A stretch of DNA of 64,000 nt from Nitrosotalea sp. (GTDB lineage Archaea > Thermoproteota > Nitrososphaeria > Nitrososphaerales > Nitrosopumilaceae), in the NCBI GenBank assembly GCA_023251795.1, contig JAHEYD010000003.1, positions 1-64,000 of the forward strand, given 5' to 3'. The first letter of the stretch is position 1; each line of letters opens with the position of its first letter. Below, piece after piece: positions 15,730 through 25,052 of this stretch. A program made the position numbers and the translations under genes. The notes below the pieces were generated by a model. It was given only the letters and a program-made list of their open reading frames with translations. It ran no database searches and was not told where the DNA came from.

Positions 15730-15981
15730 ATGGGAACGTCTTTCCAGTCTATAGTTGAAACGAGAATCTACAGAACTAAGAAGGATGATATACAAGGGTT
15801 AAAAATGAACCCATCACCAAACACGCCAGAATGGAGCAGCATACCGTGGAACGACGCTAGATCAGAATTCCCGGTTCGCGAGTTCCGTTTCATAGGGTCG
15901 AAGGATTTGGCAGATGGTAGACATTACGTGTTCCAGAACCACGGTTCCCAAGATGTTGTTGTAGTAGTAAAATCAATATGA
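15730..15981 (+). CDS. Small protein with an N-terminal targeting-like peptide
   Basis: An 83-residue protein. I choose ATG 15730 over upstream TTG codons because GGAAGGGG is well spaced. It opens with MGTSFQSIVE|T, which resembles both the ESFESLVE peptides of the next gene and, in placement, the capsid-targeting peptides at the N-termini of T4 internal proteins. The remainder is a small beta-rich domain. The stop overlaps the start of the giant gene (ATGA), so the two are probably co-translated. Packaging in the head is inference. Confidence 0.65.
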   Translation: MGTSFQSIVETRIYRTKKDDIQGLKMNPSPNTPEWSSIPWNDARSEFPVREFRFIGSKDLADGRHYVFQNHGSQDVVVVVKSI

Positions 15982-18900
15982 ATTTTGAGGAAATAATAAA
16001 CGAAAACGAATCGGATGGGACCAAAATATCTGAGGCGCTAAACGAGGGTTGGCAAACGCTGTTTAACATGGCGAACGCGCTTCTTAGAAAATTTTGGGAT
16101 AAATACAAGAATACAACTCTTCGAGTGACGAAGACCTTTCACCCATACGGTGGTGGGACGCTTTATAGTGGTGATATAATAACGCTTTATGAAACCACGC
16201 GTAAAAGTAGGTATACAGACGAGCGTTATCTCGGACCTAGCGATAGATTAATTGGGATAAAAACTGAAAAATATGATACCAGCGAGTTTCTGGCGGTAAT
16301 CATTGCTAATACTGACAACACATTCACCGAAGCTTTCAAATCGGTAGAGGACGACTATTTTAACGCGGTAAGTGGTGAGATTGAGTATAAGGAAGAGCCG
16401 TTGGATGAATCAACTGACTCGTTGAAGGATGCTATAAGTGTTCTTCTTAGAAAATTTTGGGACAAATACAACAACTCAGAGCTTTTAGTTACAGATACCA
16501 GAGAACAATGGTACGGTTCTTGGCTAGTAGCTGGTGAGAAAATAACTATTTCAAAATCAAAATCAAATAAACAGGCTCATCTTTCTTTTAAGAACGACTT
16601 CGCGGTAAATATTAATTCTGATAGACGACATGGACTATTATCGATAGTTGCATCATGCACCGACAACGTTTTTGCAAAAACGTTGAAAGACCTTCTTAAC
16701 AAATATTGGAACCAACTTGACGGTGAATATAAGGAAGAGCCTTTGGACGAATCAACCAATCTAAAGATCAGATTTTGGGGTGATTGTCACGGATATCATC
16801 ACGGGCAGACCGATTGTACTTTGAAGGCACTGGATGATTCCAATGGTACATTTCTCGGGTACATAGATTACTCGTATTACAATGACGAGATTCACATAAA
16901 CCTTATTAGAGTTGAAGAGAAGTTCCAGCGTCAAGGCGTAGCTACTGCTCTTTGGAACCAACTGAAGAAAGAGAACCCCGGAGTTAAAATAAACCGTGGT
17001 ATGACGACTTCTGATGGTACTTCCTTCCTTCGTGCAATCGGGGAGAGCACTTTAACCGAATCAACGCTGAGGCCGAATTTTTGGATCTCCCCTTCCGGAA
17101 AGATTTACGAACTCGCGAACGGGGAAATTCATTTAGATTTTGCTTTCTCGGAAAATAATTATAAACTATTTGGTATTTCTGATTCCGACCTTTCCGAGTA
17201 TTGGGAAGATGCGGGGTATAATAGACAGAACGAGATGATTGAGCTGAAGGTCTACAACCAAATAATTAAGAACGGTTGGGTTAGGATTAGTACCGATATT
17301 GGGTGTTACATAATAGCTCAGAAATACGACGAGAAGACATTGGACAACATTTACGATTGGGCGAAACAATTCGTGAACGATTCTAACTACGGGGAAAATG
17401 TAACCCTTGAAGATGCAGAAGGGAATAAGTTCAAGAGATTGAAGTTTGGGGAGCTTCTTGGTCCTAAACTTTTCGAGGCTAAGGGAGAAAGTTTCGAATC
17501 GTTAGTGGAAAGTTTTCAACAGAAGTATTTCAAACTAGCTTATAAAATCGCCAAGAATTCTGTAGGGAAAACGTTGAAAGTTGTGGGTGACTTTGAACAT
17601 AAATGGAGAATAGTGTTCCTTGATGGTGTTCCGAAACACGAATATATTAAGATTTTGAGCGTCGAAAATGGAGAGACGTTGTACTGTACATTAGTGCATA
17701 CTGATGCCGGAGCCGCATCCCTACATCTTATGGGCATATTAGATACCCCATTTCGTGACGAATTAAACAGACTCGGTGACCACCCATATAGCTATGGATA
17801 CAAAGAAGAGCCTCTAGAGGAAAGTTCTAATTTCGGGTTCCAAACTGATTTAAATAGTATTGTCAATAAAATGATCGCTAGCGGTAAGTGGTATAAGGTC
17901 AACGATAGTATACCAACATCCCACAATAAGTCACAATGGTCAATAGGAGTAGGAGAGGAAGTACAAGTCATTGGGATAAATCCAAAGTCACCGGAAATGG
18001 TTTATATTAAAAATCGTTTCGAAGAGAAATACGAAGTTTTCAATGTGTACTTACTAACATCGACTGATAACCCATTCAGAGAGTTTGCTTCTGCAGGAGT
18101 CAGAAATTCTTTTGTTAGAAAATTCAAGGAAGAACCACTAGACGAGAATTTCGAATCCTTAGTAGAAGATTACCAAGATAAATATTTCAGACTAGCTTAT
18201 AAAGTTGCTAAAAATTGTGTTGGTAAGACACTGAAAGTTGCGACTGATACTACTAATCATGTTAGTGGTAAGAAAATAGAAAAAGTGAAGATTTTGAGTG
18301 TCAGCGATGGTGAGACACCATATGATACGTTGGTCCATACAGATATGGGGACGGTGAGCTTGCATTTCATAAAGAGGCTGGATACCCCATTCCGCGATGA
18401 GTTAATAAGATTATGTGATAAACCATTCAATTTTAATGGCAAGCTATATAAAGAGGAACCATTGGGTGAGAGCTTTGGACCTCTTGTTGAAGGGGCTTAC
18501 GAGAAATATTGCAATCTAGCACACAAAATGGCTAAAAATTACGTTGGTAAAACATTGAAGGTAGCCGATGATAGTGATTTTGCTGGACAATCACATATAA
18601 AAATCTTGAGTGTTGAAGAAGTACCGAATTACCCAAATCCAATAGTCAATACTTCCGCTGGTCCCACCAGTTTATCCATCATGCAATTGTTTGATACGCC
18701 ATTTCGCGATGAATTGAAAAGGTTAGCTAAAATGTCTTGGGACATGGGAGGCCATAAAGGTTTCCATAAGGAAGAGCCCCTAGACGAAGGTGTTATGGAT
18801 GCTATCGCGATAGCAGCTTCTATGGCTCGTTCGGCATCATTGGTCGGTGGCCTTGAAGGCGCTGCGTTGTCCGGTCTTACCTTTTTGGGTCAGGAAGCCT

Positions 18901-21900
18901 ACTTAAACTTGAGAGATAAACTCAAAAAGAAGAAAGATGCAGAAGAGAAGGACAAAAAGAAGAAAGATAAAAAGGAATCTTTCAAAGGGTTGATGGAGTC
19001 TTCTAATGGTTGGTGGATCTCCCCTTCTGGTGAAACGTTTAAATTGACTGGTTTTACGACTCATGCAGAGTTCATATTTCAAAACCAAGAGAAATTCGGA
19101 ATATCCGGATTAGATACATCTACTAACTCATTAATTAATGCTGAATACAACGCTATAGGCCGTGGTTGGGTAAGAATTACTGATAACGATCAGTTAGGAT
19201 ACCGTGGCATTAGTGGTAATGTAATTTTTGTTCAGATTGGAAAACCAGATAGCCGAGCCATGAATCTAGTGAAGAAATTTGTCAAACAGAACGTGAACGA
19301 CCCCGATGCTGACGTGTACATTGAACCAATTTCTACTGGAAAAGGTGTTGAATATAAGGTTTCCGATCTTTGGGAATCGAAAATAACTGAATCTTCTTCG
19401 TTGAAACCGTGTTGGATAACTAGAAGCGGTCAGATTGTTTATATAGAAACTGACCATACCAGGGCCTTGATAGATTATGCTGGTACTTTTGGTTCCCCAA
19501 AAGAATTAGTAGACGAGTGGCACGACGCAGAAATAAACTATGACGGTCTTGACGAGAAAGATTACGCCCAAGCCGGTATAGAAGACGACTTATTCCATTG
19601 GGCTATTTATGACAAACAAATGGTTAGGGTTGGTACCGACTATACTCACACAATCACTGCAGCTAGGTTTGATAACCGGACATTGACTAATATCTACACG
19701 TGGGCCAGAACCGTTCCGAAGTCCGAATATTTCGAGAGCTTCGATTTGGTTCAGGAGGACAGTGCTGCTATCTTCAGGAGCAATATCTCTGTCAAAGATA
19801 TGGTCGAGGGGAACGGTTTGTTCGAATCAAAACATAGTGGGTCGTACAAAGCTTGGATCTCCCCGACCGGTAAGGTGTACGAATTTGACCCTCGAAGCAC
19901 CCATGCTGATTTTGTTGCTGAGAACATTGAATTGTTTAACGTAGACGCAGTTTCTCCAGAATCCGATTATTACGATCTCGGTGAACAAGCAGTGAGAAAT
20001 GGATGGATTGCAATTTCCACCGACACCGGGGAAATGGCTGTTGATACTCAAAGCTACGGTTCAAAAGAGAAGAGAATTATTAAGAAGTGGGCTTCAGATA
20101 AGATGAATGACGCGAGCATGTCTGTCCTGATCGTTCCGCGTGTTGGAAGCAGGGTTGAGGTTACGGTCGGGGATCTTTGGGAGTCTGTGAATGAAGAGAA
20201 AACCGAAACGAAGGAATTTACGGTTGACCAAGCCAAAGAAATAGGTTCCAAGATCGGCATAAGTTTTGACGAGGTTGATGTTGAACAATTCCGTCAGGGT
20301 CTTGGTGTTGAATCGGAACACATGAGCGATCCGGAAACCGATGTTGTTCACGGCGATACAGAGAAAATTGGTAAGATTGCTTGGGCTCATCTGAAAGAAT
20401 TTCCTGACTATTACACACGTTTAAAGAAGGTAGAGGAATCGAATGATCTCTTTGGTTATGATAGTTTATATCAACTTCTTGGGATTGCCAATAGGAAGTT
20501 TCAAGGGAAAACGTTAACAGTAACTAGTAATTGGGATACTGTTGGGTTGAACTTAAAAGTTGGTGATGTGATAAAAATAGTGGAGATTGGTCCCGATGTT
20601 TCTAGAATTGTTGTTGACGGTGAGCATGTATTGGTATCGGCAATCGGATTATTGGCACGAACTAATAATCCATTTTCCGGGTATGCGAAGAGTTGGATGT
20701 CCTACAAACCTTCTTTTCCAAACAAAGAAGAACCTTTGGAGGAATCAGCATACAAAGACTTGTTAGCAATCCAGGATACAGTTAGAAGAAAATTGATTGG
20801 CAAAAAATTGATGTTAACTTCTGATTATGGTACTAGAGATTACAATATATTTAGCAAAGGCGATATCGTTACAGTGGAAAACGTGGCTTTCCCGATGATT
20901 GACGTTATTACTCAAACAGGGAAGCGCAGAGGAGTTACTTACGATATATTAGCTCATACAGACAATCCTTTTGCAGAAATTGTGAAGAAATATAGGGAGG
21001 TTTATAATAGATTCACCCAATACAAAGAAGAACCCCTGGAAGAGGGATTTGCTTCTTTGGTAACTAGCCCGCCGGATTCCAACACCCCGAAATTCTATAA
21101 GCTTGTTACGGACGGTGGGTTCTGGTTCGTCAAGACCAATGATTATGACTCCCTGACCGGGTACCAGAAAGCCGTTGGGAGCCCTCAGGAGATCTACGCC
21201 GGTTTGGGTGGCCCCGGAATACATCTGATGCTCTTCCGGTCAAAGGGAGAGGCAGAGAAGGCCATTCGTTGGGTTCAGCAATCCATACACGAAGCCCCTA
21301 AATTAGTAGAGGCTCGTCAGACACCAATTTATAAATCTTTCTGGATCTCTCCGAAGGGTGAGGTTATTGACACTAACACTACCCACTCGCTGTTCATCAT
21401 GGAAAACCCAAAAATATTTAATATTAAATCTGACGTAGTTGCTGCATGGAATCACGCAATTAAGAATGATGATACCGATACGGCTGCGAATATCGAAGAG
21501 GGAGCCATGGATGAAGCCTACTCCCGTGGTTGGATTCGAGCAATGACCGACTCTGGATATTTGGGGTTTGAGTCAGGCAAGGATAATACTAGCACACGTA
21601 ACCGAATCCATGATTTCGCCTTCGCAAATCGCAAAAGATTTACTAATTGGGACGTTGAGCTTCATTTAGGCGAAAAATGGCTTCAAGGAACGATTGACAC
21701 CCTAATTTCTGGCGCAATTTACGAGAATACTAATAGACACAAGGAACCAATCATGGAAAGTAAATTCGAATCGTTAGTGGAAGGTCTTCTTCTGGAATTT
21801 GATGTTCAGAAGACCAAAGAAGCGTTTGGTAAGAAATTGGGTGAGAAGCTAAAAACAGATTCGACTTTCCCGTCTTTCGAAAGAAATCCGGACGAGAAGC

Positions 21901-22805
21901 AATTAGAAAATATGATAATCGATTTCTTCGAATTTATTCAAATTGCGGACCCGACACCAAGGAAGGAATATTCTCGATGGATCGTTCAGGCTTATGTGAG
22001 CGACGGGATCAAGAGATTCGAAGATATAGGCTCTAAAGCAGCACCATTGCTTGCCAAATATGACAAGCTGAAAATCAAAAAGAAGCTTCCTCCTGAATCT
22101 AGAGATATCATGAGGATCAAGACTATCTCAGATCTTTACGATATAGTGACTTCTCTGTGGGTAGAGGAGCCGACCGGTAAGGATAAACAACGTCAAGATT
22201 CCGATAAAGCGAAGAAGGAATCGAAACTCGTCTACGAAGATGAGTATTGGAAGGTTTACAAACCGGAAACCGAATTCGCGGCGTGTTTCTTCGGACGTGG
22301 TACCCAATGGTGTACTGCTGCTACCGAAGGTGACAATATGTTTTCGTACTATGCTGAAAAAGGTAATCTTTATATATTCGTTCCAAAGAGTGGTAGTGGT
22401 AAATACCAATTACATGTAGTTTCCGGACAGATGATGGATGAGCATGACGATCCGTACAATTTTGTAGAGGACAAGAGATTCTATGGGTTCATAGCAAAAC
22501 TCAAGAAATGTTCTAAGGAAACTGTTGAATTGATTCTTCCTGACATGGATGCAGATGATTTCTTCGAGGTTCCAAATTGGGCGTTTGTTGACAAGATCGA
22601 TTCTAAAGTCATTAAGAAATTTGCTGGGTTTGTGCAGTTTGACCTTGAACGTCTCCACATGCTTGAAGATGAGAAGTATGAAATAATACTTACCAAGAAA
22701 TTCCAAGAATTCTGGAATTCCGAATACAAGGAACTAAAGAAATTCAATATGTTGTACGATTTCGATTCTATTATGAAGGAATTCGAGGAATGGCAAAAGA
22801 AATAG
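15978..22805 (+). CDS. Giant modular protein (2275 aa), putative head-packaged polyprotein
   Basis: Blocks in order: repeat modules of about 100 aa (M1-M2, residues 15-258), GNAT acetyltransferase-like domain (262-357, QRQGVATALW), WISPSG domain (368-490), M3-M6 (512-937), Gly/Ala hydrophobic helix and lysine tract (938-1005), three WISP-type domains (1012-1400), DUF5661-like domain (1413-1487), M7-M8 (1490-1689), a short unknown domain, a WISP domain (1789-1900), and a C-terminal region with GRGTQWCTAAT (about 2105). Nearly every boundary carries [L/I]-x-E: LDE144|S, LDE258|S, LTE361|S, LVE511|S, LEE615|S, LDE723|N, LVE730|D, LGE831|S, LVE838|G, LDE937|G, LME1007|S, ITE1138|S, LFE1283|S, LEE1589|S, LEE1689|G, IME1927|S, LVE1935|G. 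MNFEEIINE|N opens the protein. Cleavage and packaging are inferred. Confidence 0.8.
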   Translation: MNFEEIINENESDGTKISEALNEGWQTLFNMANALLRKFWDKYKNTTLRVTKTFHPYGGGTLYSGDIITLYETTRKSRYTDERYLGPSDRLIGIKTEKYDTSEFLAVIIANTDNTFTEAFKSVEDDYFNAVSGEIEYKEEPLDESTDSLKDAISVLLRKFWDKYNNSELLVTDTREQWYGSWLVAGEKITISKSKSNKQAHLSFKNDFAVNINSDRRHGLLSIVASCTDNVFAKTLKDLLNKYWNQLDGEYKEEPLDESTNLKIRFWGDCHGYHHGQTDCTLKALDDSNGTFLGYIDYSYYNDEIHINLIRVEEKFQRQGVATALWNQLKKENPGVKINRGMTTSDGTSFLRAIGESTLTESTLRPNFWISPSGKIYELANGEIHLDFAFSENNYKLFGISDSDLSEYWEDAGYNRQNEMIELKVYNQIIKNGWVRISTDIGCYIIAQKYDEKTLDNIYDWAKQFVNDSNYGENVTLEDAEGNKFKRLKFGELLGPKLFEAKGESFESLVESFQQKYFKLAYKIAKNSVGKTLKVVGDFEHKWRIVFLDGVPKHEYIKILSVENGETLYCTLVHTDAGAASLHLMGILDTPFRDELNRLGDHPYSYGYKEEPLEESSNFGFQTDLNSIVNKMIASGKWYKVNDSIPTSHNKSQWSIGVGEEVQVIGINPKSPEMVYIKNRFEEKYEVFNVYLLTSTDNPFREFASAGVRNSFVRKFKEEPLDENFESLVEDYQDKYFRLAYKVAKNCVGKTLKVATDTTNHVSGKKIEKVKILSVSDGETPYDTLVHTDMGTVSLHFIKRLDTPFRDELIRLCDKPFNFNGKLYKEEPLGESFGPLVEGAYEKYCNLAHKMAKNYVGKTLKVADDSDFAGQSHIKILSVEEVPNYPNPIVNTSAGPTSLSIMQLFDTPFRDELKRLAKMSWDMGGHKGFHKEEPLDEGVMDAIAIAASMARSASLVGGLEGAALSGLTFLGQEAYLNLRDKLKKKKDAEEKDKKKKDKKESFKGLMESSNGWWISPSGETFKLTGFTTHAEFIFQNQEKFGISGLDTSTNSLINAEYNAIGRGWVRITDNDQLGYRGISGNVIFVQIGKPDSRAMNLVKKFVKQNVNDPDADVYIEPISTGKGVEYKVSDLWESKITESSSLKPCWITRSGQIVYIETDHTRALIDYAGTFGSPKELVDEWHDAEINYDGLDEKDYAQAGIEDDLFHWAIYDKQMVRVGTDYTHTITAARFDNRTLTNIYTWARTVPKSEYFESFDLVQEDSAAIFRSNISVKDMVEGNGLFESKHSGSYKAWISPTGKVYEFDPRSTHADFVAENIELFNVDAVSPESDYYDLGEQAVRNGWIAISTDTGEMAVDTQSYGSKEKRIIKKWASDKMNDASMSVLIVPRVGSRVEVTVGDLWESVNEEKTETKEFTVDQAKEIGSKIGISFDEVDVEQFRQGLGVESEHMSDPETDVVHGDTEKIGKIAWAHLKEFPDYYTRLKKVEESNDLFGYDSLYQLLGIANRKFQGKTLTVTSNWDTVGLNLKVGDVIKIVEIGPDVSRIVVDGEHVLVSAIGLLARTNNPFSGYAKSWMSYKPSFPNKEEPLEESAYKDLLAIQDTVRRKLIGKKLMLTSDYGTRDYNIFSKGDIVTVENVAFPMIDVITQTGKRRGVTYDILAHTDNPFAEIVKKYREVYNRFTQYKEEPLEEGFASLVTSPPDSNTPKFYKLVTDGGFWFVKTNDYDSLTGYQKAVGSPQEIYAGLGGPGIHLMLFRSKGEAEKAIRWVQQSIHEAPKLVEARQTPIYKSFWISPKGEVIDTNTTHSLFIMENPKIFNIKSDVVAAWNHAIKNDDTDTAANIEEGAMDEAYSRGWIRAMTDSGYLGFESGKDNTSTRNRIHDFAFANRKRFTNWDVELHLGEKWLQGTIDTLISGAIYENTNRHKEPIMESKFESLVEGLLLEFDVQKTKEAFGKKLGEKLKTDSTFPSFERNPDEKQLENMIIDFFEFIQIADPTPRKEYSRWIVQAYVSDGIKRFEDIGSKAAPLLAKYDKLKIKKKLPPESRDIMRIKTISDLYDIVTSLWVEEPTGKDKQRQDSDKAKKESKLVYEDEYWKVYKPETEFAACFFGRGTQWCTAATEGDNMFSYYAEKGNLYIFVPKSGSGKYQLHVVSGQMMDEHDDPYNFVEDKRFYGFIAKLKKCSKETVELILPDMDADDFFEVPNWAFVDKIDSKVIKKFAGFVQFDLERLHMLEDEKYEIILTKKFQEFWNSEYKELKKFNMLYDFDSIMKEFEEWQKK

Positions 22806-24517
22806 CTATCGATAAAATCAGAAAGTACCATAAACTTTTTATAGACAAGTTTATGGGGAAGACAGTAAAGTTGTTATCCCAATTAATTGATGTTGAGAGT
22901 CAGGGTGCTAGGTATCCAAATTGGCGCAAAACATTTAATTTTGATGTCAGGGTTCACGATGAACAATGGTATAGACCGTCGGCATCTTACCCATCAACGG
23001 AAGTATATATTTCTCCAACAAACAGAAACATTGTCAATAATGAATACGATCTCTACATCACCACTTATGAAGAATTATTAACCGCTGCTGACTGGCCGTT
23101 TCGCGATGTTTATGCTTCCTTGATTTCGAAACATTATTCCATCAGGAAGAGCCACAAAGAGGAACCACTTGAAGAAAGTGTCGATCTTATTCAGTTATAT
23201 AAAAATTTTGCAAACAAATATTTGTATAAAGAATTGAAGGTTACCAAGCCGATACGCCTGTACTACGAATCAGAAAATCCTTATTCAGAAGATTCTGTTC
23301 TTGTTCCTGTTGGTGATAAGATAAGATTAATAGAAATTTTTAGTTTCTTAGGGGTTGATAATGTGTCGTACCAAAACGAGGCTTTTTTCTTTGATTGGCA
23401 AGATCTAATAAACTCTACCGACAACATATTCAAAGATTTATTGAAGAATCAACTCTCAAAACCCGGCCCCGGAAGCTATAAGGAAGAACCGCTGGACGAG
23501 TCGGACAGCAGGATAAATAAGGAACTTACTGACTATTACGAATTATTTCTCAGAAAATACGGCGGGAAAACAGTAAGGATTATCACTCCAATAGATGCTT
23601 CCGATGATGATTGGCACCATTTTACTCGTTTATCTGGTGACGTTACTGTTTCTGATGTTATGGGATCGCCAATGACTCCTATGTACCCGACAATAATAGT
23701 CCGCCGCGATGGTCGTAGTTATTTAGTTAACATGTACGACTTATTAAGGAGTTCTGACTGGCCCGGACGCGAAGCTTTTGATCAAATACTCGCGCCCAGA
23801 AGAACCATGCGTGTGTACCACTCTGAGGACCCAATTGAGGAAAGTTTCAAATCAATAGTAGAGGATATTGAAGGCGTCCTTGAGCAATACCAGAAACTCT
23901 TCATTAATAAATTTAAAGGCAAGGAAGTAAAGTTAATAAAACCCCTTAAGCTGCACCAAAAAGACGGGTGGGGGCAAAGAGAATTTTCTGGTTCTCTTAT
24001 AGTAGACGCCCATCAGATCAACATGCCGGATTACTCATTTTCTAATATCGTGGTGTCACCAGTTAACGAAAGGTATGACAAATACATAGTAACATACAAT
24101 GATCTATTGCCGGTGGTTGATTGGAATTTTCGGGAAGTTTACACCAAAGAATTAGAGAAGTATAGAAACTACGGTTCTGGTAAGACATACAAAGAGGATC
24201 CATTAGAAGAATCGGATAAAACTAATAATATTGTCAAATCTTTTGTGAGAAAATATAACGGTAAAGAGGTTATCGTTACCAAACCTGTGCGTACTAACAT
24301 GTTCCCTGCAATAGATCTTCCTGTTGGGACTAAATTGAAAATAATTAACGCTGATTATCCAATATGTGTTGTAACTTACGAAGACGAATACGGAGAAAGT
24401 CACACTACGTACATTGGTGTTTTCAACTTAATACCATCAACAGATAATATTTTCCAACACGCATTTTCTAGAAAACCGTTGAAGTTGGGTTATGAAGAGG
24501 AACCGTTAGGGGAATCA
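16386..24517 (+). repeat. Array of 14 KEEPLDES-type linker peptides across two genes
   Basis: Within the genes at 15978 and 22790 the consensus Y-K-E-E-P-L-[D/E]-E-[S/G/N] recurs at bases 16386, 16728, 17799, 18123, 18447, 18765, 20721, 21021, 21738 (degenerate, HKEPIMES), 23153, 23477, 23819 (HSEDPIEES), 24188 and 24491. Each copy closes a folded module. Codons differ between copies, so this is a conserved protein motif rather than a recent DNA duplication. Confidence 0.9.
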
Positions 24518-24532
24518 TGGAAATTAAAATAG
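22790..24532 (+). CDS. Five-module repeat protein (580 aa), companion of the giant protein
   Basis: Five consecutive copies of the module seen in the 2275-residue protein (N1 residues 5-129, N2 130-237, N3 238-351, N4 352-474, N5 475-575). Each starts with a helix F-x-x-K-[Y/F]-x-G-K, continues with a beta-rich core and a DWPFR/TDNIF motif, and ends in KEEPLEES-type peptides: LEE129|S, LDE237|S, IEE351|S (followed by IVE358|D), LEE474|S, LGE575|S. Only SWKLK would remain after the last site. The start overlaps the giant gene by 16 bases with AAGGA nine bases upstream, so the two are translationally linked. Function of the module is unknown; it looks like a small SH3-like barrel. Confidence 0.8.
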   Translation: MAKEIAIDKIRKYHKLFIDKFMGKTVKLLSQLIDVESQGARYPNWRKTFNFDVRVHDEQWYRPSASYPSTEVYISPTNRNIVNNEYDLYITTYEELLTAADWPFRDVYASLISKHYSIRKSHKEEPLEESVDLIQLYKNFANKYLYKELKVTKPIRLYYESENPYSEDSVLVPVGDKIRLIEIFSFLGVDNVSYQNEAFFFDWQDLINSTDNIFKDLLKNQLSKPGPGSYKEEPLDESDSRINKELTDYYELFLRKYGGKTVRIITPIDASDDDWHHFTRLSGDVTVSDVMGSPMTPMYPTIIVRRDGRSYLVNMYDLLRSSDWPGREAFDQILAPRRTMRVYHSEDPIEESFKSIVEDIEGVLEQYQKLFINKFKGKEVKLIKPLKLHQKDGWGQREFSGSLIVDAHQINMPDYSFSNIVVSPVNERYDKYIVTYNDLLPVVDWNFREVYTKELEKYRNYGSGKTYKEDPLEESDKTNNIVKSFVRKYNGKEVIVTKPVRTNMFPAIDLPVGTKLKIINADYPICVVTYEDEYGESHTTYIGVFNLIPSTDNIFQHAFSRKPLKLGYEEEPLGESWKLK

Positions 24533-24708
24533 GCGATCCGATAGTCTGTGATGATGGGCCGTTATATGGTGTGATAGAATCTGTCTTTGAGGATCACGCC
24601 GTGGTTTACGTAGAATCTGAAGATGGTGACCAACGGCTCGAAATCGAAGATTTATCAGAATGGCGGCCGCTTACGTTTAGAGAATGGATAGAAAGGATTA
24701 GTAAATGA
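24517..24708 (+). CDS. Small SH3/KOW-like protein
   Basis: A 63-residue protein with the strand pattern IGDPIVCDDGPLYGVIESV, typical of a small SH3- or Tudor-like barrel. It overlaps the previous gene by 16 bases. Function unknown. Confidence 0.55.
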   Translation: MEIKIGDPIVCDDGPLYGVIESVFEDHAVVYVESEDGDQRLEIEDLSEWRPLTFREWIERISK

Positions 24709-25052
24709 TAACACCGTTTGGCAAAATAGAGATTCCGGACCCCTCAAACCCGGTGGTTAAACCTGCACCGAAAAGGAAAATTGAATCAAATGAGGAACTT
24801 GCTGACCCAGATCTTATGAAGGAAATTCTGTCGGAATCTCTTGTGGAAACCGATAAGATGCTTGGAGCGAAGGGCGATTCGAAGAAAGCTCAGCCGAAGT
24901 TTGACGACTCGGAAGATCCTGACGAGGACCCCGACGAGATAGGGACCGAATCTTCCGACGACGTTGGGGAATTGCTATCAGATATTTATAATGGTTTCTC
25001 TGTTCTTTCCAAGAAAATAGAGAAATTGGCGAACAAATTAGGTTATGAATAA
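24705..25052 (+). CDS. Acidic hypothetical protein with [L/I]-x-E peptides
   Basis: A 115-residue protein. Disordered Pro/Lys start, then EILSE|S and SLVE|T within residues 43-52, an acidic linker and a C-terminal helix. The cleavage-like peptides resemble those in the neighbouring giant genes, suggesting it is also processed or packaged (inference). Confidence 0.55.
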   Translation: MITPFGKIEIPDPSNPVVKPAPKRKIESNEELADPDLMKEILSESLVETDKMLGAKGDSKKAQPKFDDSEDPDEDPDEIGTESSDDVGELLSDIYNGFSVLSKKIEKLANKLGYE

